Positions 50,467 to 58,531 of a stretch of 64,000 nucleotides of DNA are shown here, piece by piece. The position numbers and the translations under genes are program-made. The stretch spans positions 62,001 through 126,000 of the forward strand of contig NZ_AP031499.1 in NCBI RefSeq assembly GCF_042854845.1, written 5' to 3'. The DNA is from Maricurvus nonylphenolicus. GTDB lineage: Bacteria; Pseudomonadota; Gammaproteobacteria; Pseudomonadales; Cellvibrionaceae. The notes under the pieces are model-generated. The model had not been told where the DNA came from, searched no databases, and worked only from the letters and a program-made list of their open reading frames with translations. The stretch's first letter is position 1, and every line of letters starts with the position of its first letter.

Positions 50467-50512
50467 CGCCACTTGTGGTGATATTGGTAGCTGGCCAATT
50501 AAATTAAACAGC
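50467..50512 (+). promoter_or_regulatory. Hairpin plus AGCTG/CAGC pseudoknot element, copy 6
   Basis: CGCCA-cttg-TGGTG (50467-50480), ATTGGT-AGCTG-GCCAAT (50483-50499), 9-base linker, CAGC (50509-50512). About 50 bases around it are nearly identical to the copy at 52727, indicating recent duplication. Confidence 0.8.
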
Positions 50513-50523
50513 ATATTACTAAA

Positions 50524-50581
50524 CCCAAACCGGGGCTTATACCCCGTTTGGGGGTGAGCCCCAATTATCTTGGAGGTTCAC
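50524..50581 (+). promoter_or_regulatory. Two-state leader before the gene at 50582
   Basis: TGAGCCCC pairs with GGGGCTTA (8 bp), or GTGAgCC with GGTTCAC at the Shine-Dalgarno. Outer stem CCCAAAC/GTTTGGG. A clear copy (12 of 26). Confidence 0.78.
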
Positions 50582-50866
50582 ATGCTTAATAGTACTGATG
50601 AAGTTGACAGCCTTATGTTGGCAATACACGCCATCGTAGCGATCAACCAAACCCAGTCTTCGTTAAATCGAAAACGTGTCAATGCTGAAGAACAACGAGA
50701 TGCATTGGTTCTGCGCGCTTATTACCTTGGACTTCAGTATCCAGGTTGCTCGCTTGATCCTTTCTCAGATTCTCAGCATCCACTTAAAGATGATCTTACT
50801 CGCAGCTTTCTTCTTGGTACCGGTGCAGCCGATACTTCGATCCCGAAAGCAGCAGTAATTCATTAA
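50582..50866 (+). CDS. Small unknown protein
   Basis: 94 residues from ATG 50582 after GGAGG. Helical first half (DEVDSLMLAIHAIVAINQTQSSLNRKRVNAEEQRDALVLRAYYLGLQYPG). Stop is three bases before the next leader. No family recognised. Confidence 0.65.
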   Translation: MLNSTDEVDSLMLAIHAIVAINQTQSSLNRKRVNAEEQRDALVLRAYYLGLQYPGCSLDPFSDSQHPLKDDLTRSFLLGTGAADTSIPKAAVIH

Positions 50867-50868
50867 CT

Positions 50869-50920
50869 GGAGCACGGCACCCTGAGGGGTGCCTGTTCCC
50901 CTTACTTTTGGAGTAATACT
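50869..50920 (+). promoter_or_regulatory. Two-state leader before the methyltransferase gene (variant)
   Basis: GGAGCA/TGTTCC encloses GGCACCC/GGGTGCC; the Shine-Dalgarno lies in the loop of TTACT/AGTAA. Topology is shifted compared with other copies. Copy 13 of 26. Confidence 0.55.
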
Positions 50921-52321
50921 ATGACCGCAGTTGTTATAAATACGAAATTGCGACTTACCAGTAAAGAGAAAACGCCGAGTGTTTGGCTCGAAGGCCAAAA
51001 ACTTGCGAAGGGTGGAATTGAAACGGGCCAGGTACTATATGCCCATTTCGACAAGTCTTCTCGTCGAGTTGTTGCCTCAAAATCTGGTGATGCAGATCTG
51101 AATGATGTGAAGGCCTTTACCGTCTCCCGGAGGCGAAGAAATGGCAAAGAGCATCCTTTGATCGAATTGCGAGCCGAAGAACTTGCTTCACTCTTTGAGG
51201 GAGTTGAAGTGCTACGGGTTGCGATACAGAATGGCAAGATAACAATCCGGGCTCACAGTCAGCAAGCAAAGGTTAAATCACGCTTGGATAGACTGTTTGA
51301 AAAAGTACTGGAAGGGAAAAAGCTTGATGTAGGTTCGATATTCCACGGTGGTGGGGTTTTGGACAGGGCTCTACATAATGGGTTCGCTATGTCTGGCTTG
51401 CAATCTGCCATTAAAGTCGCCGTTGAGATTGAGGGTAAATACCTCGACAGCTCTTTGGCAAACAATCCAATGTTATGGGATAAAGATTCCATAGCTATTG
51501 AATCACCACTGGAGAGTGTGGAGTTAGCTTCAGCTCCCCTTTTGGACTGTGTTTTCGCTGGGATTCCATGCGTAGGGGCAAGTCTTTCTGGAAGGGCAAA
51601 GGGTAAACTTTCGTGCGCGGAGGAACATAGTTCTGCTGGTGCATTGTTTGTTTACTTCCTTAATTTCGTTCTCGCTACGCAACCTGCAATTGTTGTGTTT
51701 GAGAATGTTCCCCCATACCAAAAGACTGCTTCATACATGGTTATTGAATCAGTCCTTTTAACCGCCGGATATGACATACATAGCACAGTACTAAACGGTA
51801 ATACGTTTGGTGCCCTTGAAAATAGGGACAGGCTTGTATGCGTGGCTACCACAAAGGGTTTGGACTTTGACTTCGATCGTATTGAACCGGTTCGAGTTAA
51901 AGAAAAAACACTGTCGGAAATACTTGATTATTACCCTCAAGACTCTGATAAGTGGAAAACCTATTCATACCTTGCGGAGAAGGAACAACGGGATATGGCG
52001 AACGGTAAAGGCTTCAAGCGTCAACTCCTTGATGGAACCAACGACTCTTGCGGTACAATTGGTCGCGGTTACAACAAGGCCCGCTCAACTGAGCCGTTTG
52101 TAATTTCACCATTTGGTGATGGAATGTCTCGATTGTTTTCACCTCTCGAGCACGCTCGAGTAAAGGGAATTCCAGAAGATTTAATCAATGGTGTTTCTGA
52201 TACAACTGCACATGAAATCCTGGGTCAATCTGTTATATATCCGGCCTTTCAGGCCGTAGGTAATTGCATTGCGACTCAAGTTCGTGAAGCCGTTTCTATG
52301 CAGCATGTAGCAGCGGCTTAA
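50921..52321 (+). CDS. DNA (cytosine-5)-methyltransferase
   Basis: 466 residues. C5-methyltransferase motifs: SIFHGGGVLDRALHNGF (motif I region), FAGIPCVGASLSGRAKG (motif IV, catalytic Cys217), VVFENVPPY (motif VI, ENV at 261-263), LENRDRLVCVA (motif VIII) and a C-terminal QSVIYPAFQAVGNCIATQV (motif X). The first 130 residues are an extra N-terminal domain absent from most C5 enzymes. No restriction partner is next to it, so it is an orphan, likely protecting the element from host restriction. C5 methylases of this type are carried by SXT-like elements. Confidence 0.9.
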   Translation: MTAVVINTKLRLTSKEKTPSVWLEGQKLAKGGIETGQVLYAHFDKSSRRVVASKSGDADLNDVKAFTVSRRRRNGKEHPLIELRAEELASLFEGVEVLRVAIQNGKITIRAHSQQAKVKSRLDRLFEKVLEGKKLDVGSIFHGGGVLDRALHNGFAMSGLQSAIKVAVEIEGKYLDSSLANNPMLWDKDSIAIESPLESVELASAPLLDCVFAGIPCVGASLSGRAKGKLSCAEEHSSAGALFVYFLNFVLATQPAIVVFENVPPYQKTASYMVIESVLLTAGYDIHSTVLNGNTFGALENRDRLVCVATTKGLDFDFDRIEPVRVKEKTLSEILDYYPQDSDKWKTYSYLAEKEQRDMANGKGFKRQLLDGTNDSCGTIGRGYNKARSTEPFVISPFGDGMSRLFSPLEHARVKGIPEDLINGVSDTTAHEILGQSVIYPAFQAVGNCIATQVREAVSMQHVAAA

Positions 52322-52327
52322 ACTAAA

Positions 52328-52386
52328 CCCATCTGGGGCATCGCCCCAGAAGGGATGGTGCCCTCATAACATTCTGAGGAAACACC
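52328..52386 (+). promoter_or_regulatory. Two-state leader before the gene at 52387
   Basis: TGCCCT pairs with GGGGCA (6 bp), or GGTG-CCTCA with TGAGG-CACC at the Shine-Dalgarno. TGGGG/CCCCA inner stem. Copy 14 of 26. Confidence 0.7.
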
Positions 52387-52644
52387 ATGAAGCAACAAAT
52401 TGTCTTTGCCCTTTGCATTGAGTATGAAACAACAGATCCTGATGCAGAAACTGGCAAAGAACAAATCAACCTTGAGGCATTACAGCACCAGCTTGAATAT
52501 AAGGTGACAGATGCTATTGAGGCACAAAGACAGGAATCAATGCTATCTATTGATGGCTTGTCTGCTAATTTCATCACTCTCGACGTAATGCGAATTGATG
52601 ATCCAGAGGAGTCGCAACCCGAACGGCAAGTGACAGCTCTCTGA
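52387..52644 (+). CDS. Small unknown protein
   Basis: 85 residues (MKQQIVFALCIEYETTDPDA...). Reads as a beta-alpha small domain with an acidic middle. Followed by a strong terminator. No family recognised. Confidence 0.65.
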   Translation: MKQQIVFALCIEYETTDPDAETGKEQINLEALQHQLEYKVTDAIEAQRQESMLSIDGLSANFITLDVMRIDDPEESQPERQVTAL

Positions 52645-52656
52645 AGTAGCACTCTT

Positions 52657-52683
52657 AGCACCCTTTTGTGGGTGCTCTTTTTT
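52657..52683 (+). terminator. Intrinsic terminator
   Basis: AGCACCC-ttttgt-GGGTGCT followed by CTTTTTT. A TTTTCTAA...TTAGAAAA repeat lies just downstream, before the next pseudoknot element. Confidence 0.88.
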
Positions 52684-52726
52684 CTAAAGTGCCTTTTTCT
52701 AAGGGTCTTTTAGAAAAGAAAGAATT

Positions 52727-52771
52727 CGCCCTTGTGGTGATATTGGTAGCTGGCCAATTCAATTAATCAGC
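52727..52771 (+). promoter_or_regulatory. Hairpin plus AGCTG/CAGC pseudoknot element, copy 7
   Basis: CGCC-cttgt-GGTG (52727-52739), ATTGGT-AGCTG-GCCAAT (52742-52758), 9-base linker, CAGC (52768-52771). Lies directly after a terminator, so a promoter must be close upstream or the element is part of it. Confidence 0.8.
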
Positions 52772-52791
52772 ATTTAACTAACCCGGAGGGT

Positions 52792-52835
52792 GTTACCCTC
52801 TGGGGTGCGCCTTCCTCCGAAACCTGGAGGTTTAA
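52792..52835 (+). promoter_or_regulatory. Two-state leader before the gene at 52836
   Basis: CCTCC pairs with upstream GGAGG, or with GGAGG of the Shine-Dalgarno (CCTCC-gaaacct-GGAGG). Copy 15 of 26. Confidence 0.65.
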
Positions 52836-53336
52836 ATGCGACATAACTTCGATACAGCTCAACTAGCACATGATTTCGCTTACGAGAAAAACGTGCCCTA
52901 TAACAGGGTCATTGATCTCAAAAGCATGAATTCAAGAATGCTTACTGGGCTACGGATCAGACGTGAATGGATTCTTGGCATCCATACCGAGTATCAACAA
53001 ACGCCTGAAGGTCCGTGGCTTAAGGTTGATCGTGAGTACATCTCTCTCGACAGCTTTAGGCTGGATTATCAAGATCTCACGTCCAAAGTGAATACCAGGA
53101 TTACCGGTTTCTACTGCTATCAGCTTGGAAGCCCGGAATCAATTATTCACCTTGAAAACCTGAGCGCTTGTCCGTTAAGTACCCAGTTGTCTCACTACAC
53201 TGGAGATAGCTATAACGTGCATGATTTCCATAATGAAAATGATCAATCCAGCCTCACGGCTGGTGGCGTCATTGTCCATCGGGAAACAAAGCAACGCTTT
53301 TTTGTTCCAGCAGCAGATGTTTGCCAGTTCACCTAA
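52836..53336 (+). CDS. Unknown protein
   Basis: 166 residues (MRHNFDTAQLAHDFAYEKNVPYNRVIDLKSMNS...). Soluble, aromatic-rich, with a phrase GVIVHRETKQRFFVPAADVCQFT at the C-terminus. No family recognised. Confidence 0.65.
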   Translation: MRHNFDTAQLAHDFAYEKNVPYNRVIDLKSMNSRMLTGLRIRREWILGIHTEYQQTPEGPWLKVDREYISLDSFRLDYQDLTSKVNTRITGFYCYQLGSPESIIHLENLSACPLSTQLSHYTGDSYNVHDFHNENDQSSLTAGGVIVHRETKQRFFVPAADVCQFT

Positions 53337-53343
53337 GCATAAA

Positions 53344-53399
53344 CCTTTCGGGGGGTTCACCCGAAAGGGTGGATCTCTCATACAACCTGGAGAATCCAC
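53344..53399 (+). promoter_or_regulatory. Two-state leader before the gene at 53400
   Basis: GTGGATCTC pairs with GGGGTTCAC (9 bp), or GTGGAT-CTC with GAG-ATCCAC at the Shine-Dalgarno. Outer stem CCTTTCGG/CCGAAAGG. One of the most convincing copies (16 of 26). Confidence 0.8.
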
Positions 53400-53783
53400 A
53401 TGAATTCAGTTATTGATAAAATTTCAATCGGTCTTGCCGGTGCTCAAATTCTTTCTTTTGAGGGTGAATATGACGCCTCATCCAAATGGTATGAGGGCGT
53501 CATGCTTGCAATCGAGGAGGTTGAGGCTGGTAATGAACCTGAACATTGCGTCGTCTATGCTCCCTTTTCAAATTTGGAGTGGGATGACGTTCTAGCCAAC
53601 ATTGATACGCAGGCTGAAGCAATTAAAGATGCAATGAAAATTGCTCTTAATTTTGCCAAGGCCGGTATTATCGACGCGGCGATTGAATGTGAGTTGGACA
53701 GTGACTTCAATGCTCTTGATATTGAGAGCATGGTCGAGAGAGGGGCGAATAAGCTCCTGGAGGCTGAAAATGCTAGCTCTTGA
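53400..53783 (+). CDS. Unknown protein
   Basis: 127 residues (MNSVIDKISIGLAGAQILSFEGEYDAS...). Acidic and helical. Overlaps the next gene by 14 bases. No family recognised. Confidence 0.65.
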   Translation: MNSVIDKISIGLAGAQILSFEGEYDASSKWYEGVMLAIEEVEAGNEPEHCVVYAPFSNLEWDDVLANIDTQAEAIKDAMKIALNFAKAGIIDAAIECELDSDFNALDIESMVERGANKLLEAENASS

Positions 53784-53982
53784 ACCATCCTCTCTGATAC
53801 CAGGTAATTTCCATATTACCGGCGAGGATGGCGAGTCATTGGCAATTATCAAGAAGACTGATAATGGGTACCAAATCTCTGACGGTTACCCAGACGATTC
53901 CGTTAGGTTTCGTAGTGCAGATGAAGCGTTTTTTGCCTTTTGTGAGGCAAATGGGTATGACCCTTTAAGCGTTTTAGACTGA
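53770..53982 (+). CDS. Small unknown protein
   Basis: 70 residues from ATG 53770 with GGAGGCTG-type sequence upstream inside the preceding gene. Reads like a small beta domain (GNFHITGEDGESLAIIKKTDNGYQISDGYPDDSVRF). Translationally coupled; no own leader. Last gene before a terminator. Confidence 0.6.
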   Translation: MLALEPSSLIPGNFHITGEDGESLAIIKKTDNGYQISDGYPDDSVRFRSADEAFFAFCEANGYDPLSVLD

Positions 53983-53988
53983 TGAAGT

Positions 53989-54014
53989 GCAGTTTACCCC
54001 ACGGGGTAAACTGC
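53989..54014 (+). terminator. Terminator hairpin
   Basis: GCAGTTTACCC-cacg-GGGTAAACTGC followed by CCCCTTTT. The 370-base gap 53983-54352 contains this hairpin, a degenerate pseudoknot element, a full one and a leader; no gene is seen in it. Confidence 0.75.
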
Positions 54015-54097
54015 CCCTTTTAGGTGGTGTTTGGCGGGTTCATTCTAAGGGCTCCCAATTGCTACCATATGACGTATCACTGTGCTAAAGTTGTCTC

Positions 54098-54120
54098 AGG
54101 TAGCTAACCTTTGATTCAGC
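54098..54120 (+). promoter_or_regulatory. Degenerate pseudoknot-like element
   Basis: AGGT-AGCTA-ACCT (54098-54110), then CAGC (54117-54120). The loop has A in place of G and the partner was not changed, so only three base pairs of the pseudoknot remain. About 160 bases upstream of full copy 8. Confidence 0.45.
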
Positions 54121-54234
54121 ATCTATTTACCAATTGGGACCGTTTTTCCTTCCCTCCCTTTTGGCCATATCACCTTATTTCTATCAAGCTTATTTACGCC
54201 ATTGGCTTATCCTGGACAATGCCGTAAATGAGTT

Positions 54235-54287
54235 TTTGTCGCTTTGCGGCAAATCAGTAAGGTAGCTGACCTTCCCAAATAATCAGC
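54235..54287 (+). promoter_or_regulatory. Hairpin plus AGCTG/CAGC pseudoknot element, copy 8
   Basis: TTTGTCGC-ttt-GCGGCAAA (54235-54253), AAGGT-AGCTG-ACCTT (54259-54273), 10-base linker, CAGC (54284-54287). Nearly the same hairpin as copy 3, with the stem G-T pair of copy 3 as an A-T pair here. Confidence 0.8.
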
Positions 54288-54293
54288 AAATAG

Positions 54294-54352
54294 CCCAAGG
54301 GCGCATCAGCCCTTTGGGGATTGGTGCGCCTCCAACTCAAACGGAGGATGCA
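54294..54352 (+). promoter_or_regulatory. Two-state leader before the DUF3150 gene
   Basis: TGCGCCT pairs with GGGCGCA (7 bp), or CCTCC with GGAGG at the Shine-Dalgarno. Outer stem CCCAAAGG-like/CCTTTGGG. Copy 17 of 26. Confidence 0.72.
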
Positions 54353-55381
54353 ATGACTAAATCAGTCAATCACCTAGATCAGCTTGCCATACTTCAAATC
54401 GATTTCGATATATGGAGCGGGCAGGTCAAACTTGATGACCCGGATATTAAACTTGGTGTTGGCGGTGAAATACCCCCCAAACAGCTTGTTGATCTTGGTC
54501 GCAAGAATGTCATCGATAAGGCCCACCTAAAGCCTTTCAACCGGCTCAAAACCAGTGCTCGTCGCTTATGTCTTCGTCATGGCATGCCATTTATGAATGG
54601 CTTCGCTGTGCCTTTGGATAGAATCGATGAGATTTCTGCTGGTCTTGAGGAAGTTGTCAACGAGATGAACGATCTCAAAGGCAATTTTCTTGCTAATTAT
54701 GACCGCTGGATCGATGAATGGGAGCAGAAGAACCCTGACTATGCTCAAGCAATCCGCGCCGGTAAGCTGCCTAAGGCAGTTGTCGAGCGTCGTATTGGCT
54801 TTGACTACCAGGTCTTTCAAGTCACTCCTGTAAACGAAGCACATGCTATGAAGCTCAATGGTATGGCCAATGGTCTCGCTGATGAGCTGCTCAACGAAAT
54901 TGTGGATGAAGCTGAAAGCTTCTTTAAAAGCAATCTCAAGGGTAAGGAAGAGTGCCAGGTGACAACGCAGAAAACCTTAAAGCGACTTCGCGATAAGGTT
55001 GATGGCTTAAGCTTCCTGGACAGTCGTTTCCTTTCAGTGGTTGAGCTTCTATCCAAAACTATCAATGGCTACCCTTCAACCGGGAAGACTGTTGGTGGAG
55101 AGCAGTACTTTAGAATCCTATCAGCCACGCTGATTCTTACCTCCAAGACCAAGATCCAGGAATATGCCACTGGCACCGTCGATCTTGATCAAATGGCCAA
55201 TAGCTACATGACTAACGGCCAGGTAGTAAGTCAACAAGCCCCCGCTGTAGATTCCGAACCAGCTGCATCGATCTCGTCTGATGAAAGCTCAAGCCCAATG
55301 GATTTGACGCTTCCCGATGATGATGAGCTCGATCAGATCTTTGGTAGTAAGGTTGCCAATGGCACCTCAAGCTACTTTTAA
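54353..55381 (+). CDS. DUF3150 family protein, partner of the MoxR/VWA system
   Basis: 342 residues from ATG 54353, with ATG 54348 just upstream in another frame. Content fits DUF3150: QLAILQIDFDIWSGQVKLDDPDIKLG, FNRLKTSARRLCLRHGMPFMNGFAVP, long helices and a disordered C-terminal tail. DUF3150 genes sit beside cobS/cobT-like genes on SXT/IncA/C-type elements, as here. Function unknown; possibly an adaptor or substrate of the ATPase. Confidence 0.75.
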   Translation: MTKSVNHLDQLAILQIDFDIWSGQVKLDDPDIKLGVGGEIPPKQLVDLGRKNVIDKAHLKPFNRLKTSARRLCLRHGMPFMNGFAVPLDRIDEISAGLEEVVNEMNDLKGNFLANYDRWIDEWEQKNPDYAQAIRAGKLPKAVVERRIGFDYQVFQVTPVNEAHAMKLNGMANGLADELLNEIVDEAESFFKSNLKGKEECQVTTQKTLKRLRDKVDGLSFLDSRFLSVVELLSKTINGYPSTGKTVGGEQYFRILSATLILTSKTKIQEYATGTVDLDQMANSYMTNGQVVSQQAPAVDSEPAASISSDESSSPMDLTLPDDDELDQIFGSKVANGTSSYF

Positions 55382-55441
55382 CCCACACAGGGGTTTATCC
55401 CCCTGTTGGGGGTGAACCTCCTTTTTATAGGAGATCAATCA
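55382..55441 (+). promoter_or_regulatory. Two-state leader before the VWA/CobT-like gene
   Basis: TGAACCTCC pairs with GGGGTTTA (8 bp, one bulge), or CTCCT with AGGAG at the Shine-Dalgarno. ACAGGGG/CCCCcTGT inner stem. Copy 18 of 26. Confidence 0.75.
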
Positions 55442-57178
55442 ATGGCTCGAAAAGCGACTATTGATAATGCTTTGCCCATTGTGGCTGCGCACTATGGTGA
55501 GAAGTTCGGTGTAAAGGTCGTTGTTAGCGGAACTGATGCTAGCACCGATGGAAGTACAATCATCGTTCCCAATGTCCCTGAAGATTATCCGAATAAGGAT
55601 GTTGTTTGGGGGTATCTCGCCCATGAGGCGGCACATGTAAGGCAGACTGATTTTGATGTTTGGAATTCAGTCTTACCGAAGCAGGAATTGCGCCGGACTG
55701 TACTCAATATATTTGAGGACGCAAGAATCGAGAAAGCACTAATGGAACAATTTCCTGGTGTTCGATCGGATCTTGAGTCTACTGTTACTTTCTTGAAAGA
55801 TGACGGTAGTTTCAGAAAGGTCAACTCTTCAGATGAACCTGGTCGAATCCTTCAGGCAAAGCTGTTGTTCTGGCTGAGGGCTAATTTCTTACAGCAACCT
55901 TTGGATGATTTGTCAGAGGCTGCCGGTCAAGCAATGCAATCAGTGTTCCCAAAGGGTGTTAATACACGTCTCGGGGTCTTGCTTCGCAAAGCATGTTCAA
56001 CTTCAAGTACTTCTGAGTGCCTTGGTCTAGCTGATCAGGTTATTCAAATGCTTGAGGAAGAGGCCGAGAATGAAGAGCCCGATAACGGCGACTCTGGAGA
56101 TGGTCAGGATAAGGGTGATGACCAGGACCAGCAGAACAATCCTTCACCATCTGGAGGAGGAGACGGCTCTGGAAACGATAATCAGCCAGATGATCAACCT
56201 GGCCAGAAAGATGCTGGTTCCAATGGAAAGGCTGACGATGACAATCAAAGCCCTGCCAACGGAAGTTCATCAACCACGGACCAGCCTCAACCGACTGGTT
56301 CACAAGTTATTCGCAAAGCACTTAATTCAGGTGGAGATGACCTTCAGCCTGATGCTTTTGAATCACTTAAGCAAAAACTCTCTAAAGATGCTCAAAAGGA
56401 TGGCGACGATTCGTACTGTACGGTACCAACAGCGCCTTCATGTGCCGGTGATACCAATTCTGGCAGAGAGCTACTAAAAAAGGTGCAGGCAACTACTTCA
56501 AAGCTACGGGCGCAGTTACTTTCAATTGTCCAGGCTTCACGAAGAAACAATACCCGCACTAAGAGATCCGGGAGGAAACTAGATGGCAAGCGACTTACTC
56601 GCATTGTTACTGGCGACACCAGGGTCTTCAAAGAGAGATCAGATCGGAAGCAAGCCAACACCGCAGTACACCTGCTGGCTGACCTTTCGAGTTCAATGAA
56701 TGGTTATCAGGCATCAGTAGCACGAGAGGCGTCTCTGGCCATAGCTCTCGCATTAGAGGGCATACCAGGCGTTAATCCAGCTGTGACTTACTTTTGTGGC
56801 CACGGTGACGATCCAGTTAGGTCGGCACTGAGGCATGGTGAGTCAGCGCGTCGTCAAGCACACCGATTCATAGAATCTTCCCGTGGGTATACCCCTATGG
56901 CTGAAGCTATATGGCATGGTGCGTTTGAGCTCACTAAAACTCGTGAGACACGGCGAATCCTGATTGTCATTACTGATGGCGATCCTGACAACGATGTAGC
57001 TTGCCGAAAGGTTTTAGAGCTCTGTGAGAACAGTGCTATTGAAACCATTGGTATCGGCATCTGCCACAGTCGGGTTGCCCTGCTGTTTGATAACCACATC
57101 GTGATCAATTCTGTTGAGGACTTGGGTAAAACCTTGTTCCAGCTGATGAGAGATACGTTGGTCGATCAAGCCGCATAA
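55442..57178 (+). CDS. CobT-like protein with HExxH motif and VWA domain
   Basis: 578 residues from ATG 55442; an in-frame start at 55406 lies in the leader. N-terminal domain holds YLAHEAAHVRQTDF (HExxH at 61-65) followed by NIFEDARIEKAL, a zincin-like arrangement. A 130-residue Asp/Gly/Gln-rich low-complexity stretch follows. The C-terminal VWA domain has the MIDAS motif LLADLSSSMNG and VITDGDPDND. VWA proteins of this type work with MoxR/CobS ATPases (44914). The combination may be a remodelling or proteolytic machine; protease activity is inferred only from the motif. Confidence 0.85.
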   Translation: MARKATIDNALPIVAAHYGEKFGVKVVVSGTDASTDGSTIIVPNVPEDYPNKDVVWGYLAHEAAHVRQTDFDVWNSVLPKQELRRTVLNIFEDARIEKALMEQFPGVRSDLESTVTFLKDDGSFRKVNSSDEPGRILQAKLLFWLRANFLQQPLDDLSEAAGQAMQSVFPKGVNTRLGVLLRKACSTSSTSECLGLADQVIQMLEEEAENEEPDNGDSGDGQDKGDDQDQQNNPSPSGGGDGSGNDNQPDDQPGQKDAGSNGKADDDNQSPANGSSSTTDQPQPTGSQVIRKALNSGGDDLQPDAFESLKQKLSKDAQKDGDDSYCTVPTAPSCAGDTNSGRELLKKVQATTSKLRAQLLSIVQASRRNNTRTKRSGRKLDGKRLTRIVTGDTRVFKERSDRKQANTAVHLLADLSSSMNGYQASVAREASLAIALALEGIPGVNPAVTYFCGHGDDPVRSALRHGESARRQAHRFIESSRGYTPMAEAIWHGAFELTKTRETRRILIVITDGDPDNDVACRKVLELCENSAIETIGIGICHSRVALLFDNHIVINSVEDLGKTLFQLMRDTLVDQAA

Positions 57179-57196
57179 CCTTCTCAGTCACACCAT

Positions 57197-57265
57197 CCCA
57201 GCCAGGGATCATCAATTGCATCTCTCCGGCTGGGGGAGAGGTGCGTCTTCAAGAAGGATGGATTC
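57197..57265 (+). promoter_or_regulatory. Two-state leader before the NYN gene (variant)
   Basis: Outer stem CCCAGCC/GGCTGGG competes with GCAtCTCTCC/GGAGAGgTGC; CTTC/GAAG lies at the Shine-Dalgarno. The same elements occur but in a shifted arrangement. Copy 19 of 26. Confidence 0.5.
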
Positions 57266-57718
57266 ATGTGGAAATTAGGTGTCTTTATTGACGCAGATAA
57301 TATTTCTGCGGATCTTGCAGAAAAAGCAATATTGGCTCTGAAGGAAAGTGGTCAAATCCGCTTCATTAGAGCATACGGGAATTGGTCATGTAAGAATTCT
57401 TCCTGGAAGCGTCTTGCAAACCTTTATGGCGTTGAAACGCATCATCGTTACAACATTACCCGGTCAAAAAATGCTGCTGACATAAGCATGACAGTAGATG
57501 CCACCGCAAGCCTGTACAGCCTTATGGATTTTAATACCATGGCTGTCGTGTCGTCTGATAGCGATTTTATGCCGCTCATTCAACACGCCCAGGCAAGAGG
57601 TAAAAACACAGTTGGTGTTGGTTGTCGAAAGACTCCAAAGACCTATACCAACCTGTGTGGCACCTTCCATTATCTGGATAATCCAGAAGTCATTGCTTTG
57701 GATGCAGCTTCTCACTAA
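57266..57718 (+). CDS. NYN/PIN-like domain protein (LabA/DUF88 type)
   Basis: 150 residues. LGVFIDADNIS with the first acidic pair, KNAADISMTVDAT and VVSSDSDFMPLIQHAQARGKNTVGVG, the NYN-domain signature (Asp at 9, 11, 75 and 93-95 region). NYN domains are PIN-like, metal-dependent RNases or nucleases. Substrate unknown. Member of the leader-controlled block. Confidence 0.85.
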   Translation: MWKLGVFIDADNISADLAEKAILALKESGQIRFIRAYGNWSCKNSSWKRLANLYGVETHHRYNITRSKNAADISMTVDATASLYSLMDFNTMAVVSSDSDFMPLIQHAQARGKNTVGVGCRKTPKTYTNLCGTFHYLDNPEVIALDAASH

Positions 57719-57772
57719 CCCATTGGGGCTATCGCCCTGACGGGTTGGTAGCCCCTCCAATCGGAGGAGCAT
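57717..57772 (+). promoter_or_regulatory. Two-state leader before the gene at 57773
   Basis: TAGCCCC pairs with GGGGCTA (7 bp), or CCTCC-aatc-GGAGG at the Shine-Dalgarno. Outer stem AACCC/GGGTT. Copy 20 of 26. Confidence 0.75.
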
Positions 57773-58183
57773 ATGATGCATCAGTACGGTTTTGCTTTTG
57801 AAAACCCTCCTGACTCATCAATTGTCCTGGCCAATCCACAGAAAAGAAAGCGATCTCCTCGCAAGCGAAAGGCAGAGCCCGATGCTTACGAACGGCAGCT
57901 TCAAATTCTTTTCGAGTTGGATGATTTAGAGCCAGCACTTGACGACAATTGGGACGAAGAATCTGTTGACCAGCTTCGTTGTTATCTTTTGAAAAAGACC
58001 TTAGCACTATTTGCGGATGGTCGAGTTGCGAAATCTACCAAAGAGGAAGCTCTTGATTGGTTGATGAGCGATTCAGTAGGTCCATTCACATTCCTGACAT
58101 GTTGTTACGCTGAGGGCGTAGAACCTGAAGCCGTTAGGAATTTAACGCTATTAGTAAAGAGGAAAACAGAGAAGGGGGCTTAG
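57773..58183 (+). CDS. Unknown protein
   Basis: 136 residues; ATG 57773 or the next codon 57776, both after GGAGGAG. Basic patch KRKRSPRKRK near residue 25, then acidic helical sequence. No family recognised. Confidence 0.65.
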   Translation: MMHQYGFAFENPPDSSIVLANPQKRKRSPRKRKAEPDAYERQLQILFELDDLEPALDDNWDEESVDQLRCYLLKKTLALFADGRVAKSTKEEALDWLMSDSVGPFTFLTCCYAEGVEPEAVRNLTLLVKRKTEKGA

Positions 58184-58190
58184 CCCCCTT
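58172..58190 (+). terminator. Hairpin between 57773 and 58207 genes
   Basis: AAGGGGGC-tta-GCCCCCTT followed by TTTC. It overlaps the 3' end of the 57773 gene. It may act as a terminator or as a reduced leader for the gene at 58207. Confidence 0.6.
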
Positions 58191-58206
58191 TTTCTTCGGA
58201 GGTATC

Positions 58207-58449
58207 ATGATTAAGTTTATTACCGACCAACAGGAAGGCGAACCTGACATCCTTTCCCCAGTGAAGAATGAAACTCTTATTATTACGGATTTGGAGAAAA
58301 AGGAACTGGCTAGATTTTCCCCTGTTAATGGACCTTGGACACAAGAAAAACTTGAGCGAGTAGCTGAAGACCTTTATGACAACCGCAAAACAAGATATGG
58401 AGCGGATGCTTATCTGGGAACTCAGTGGGTTGGATCTACCGAAGTGTGA
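58207..58449 (+). CDS. Small unknown protein
   Basis: 80 residues (MIKFITDQQEGEPDILSPVK...), GGAGG six bases upstream. Soluble; no family recognised. Ends before a terminator. Confidence 0.65.
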   Translation: MIKFITDQQEGEPDILSPVKNETLIITDLEKKELARFSPVNGPWTQEKLERVAEDLYDNRKTRYGADAYLGTQWVGSTEV

Positions 58450-58455
58450 TCCGAA

Positions 58456-58480
58456 TGTGGGGCAATAGCCCCACAACTTT
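58456..58480 (+). terminator. Terminator hairpin
   Basis: TGTGGGGC-aata-GCCCCACA followed by ACTTTT. Confidence 0.75.
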
Positions 58481-58531
58481 TAAAATCGATCTAAGATCTT
58501 TTTACTGGTAGAGAGATGTTAAATCGGTTTT

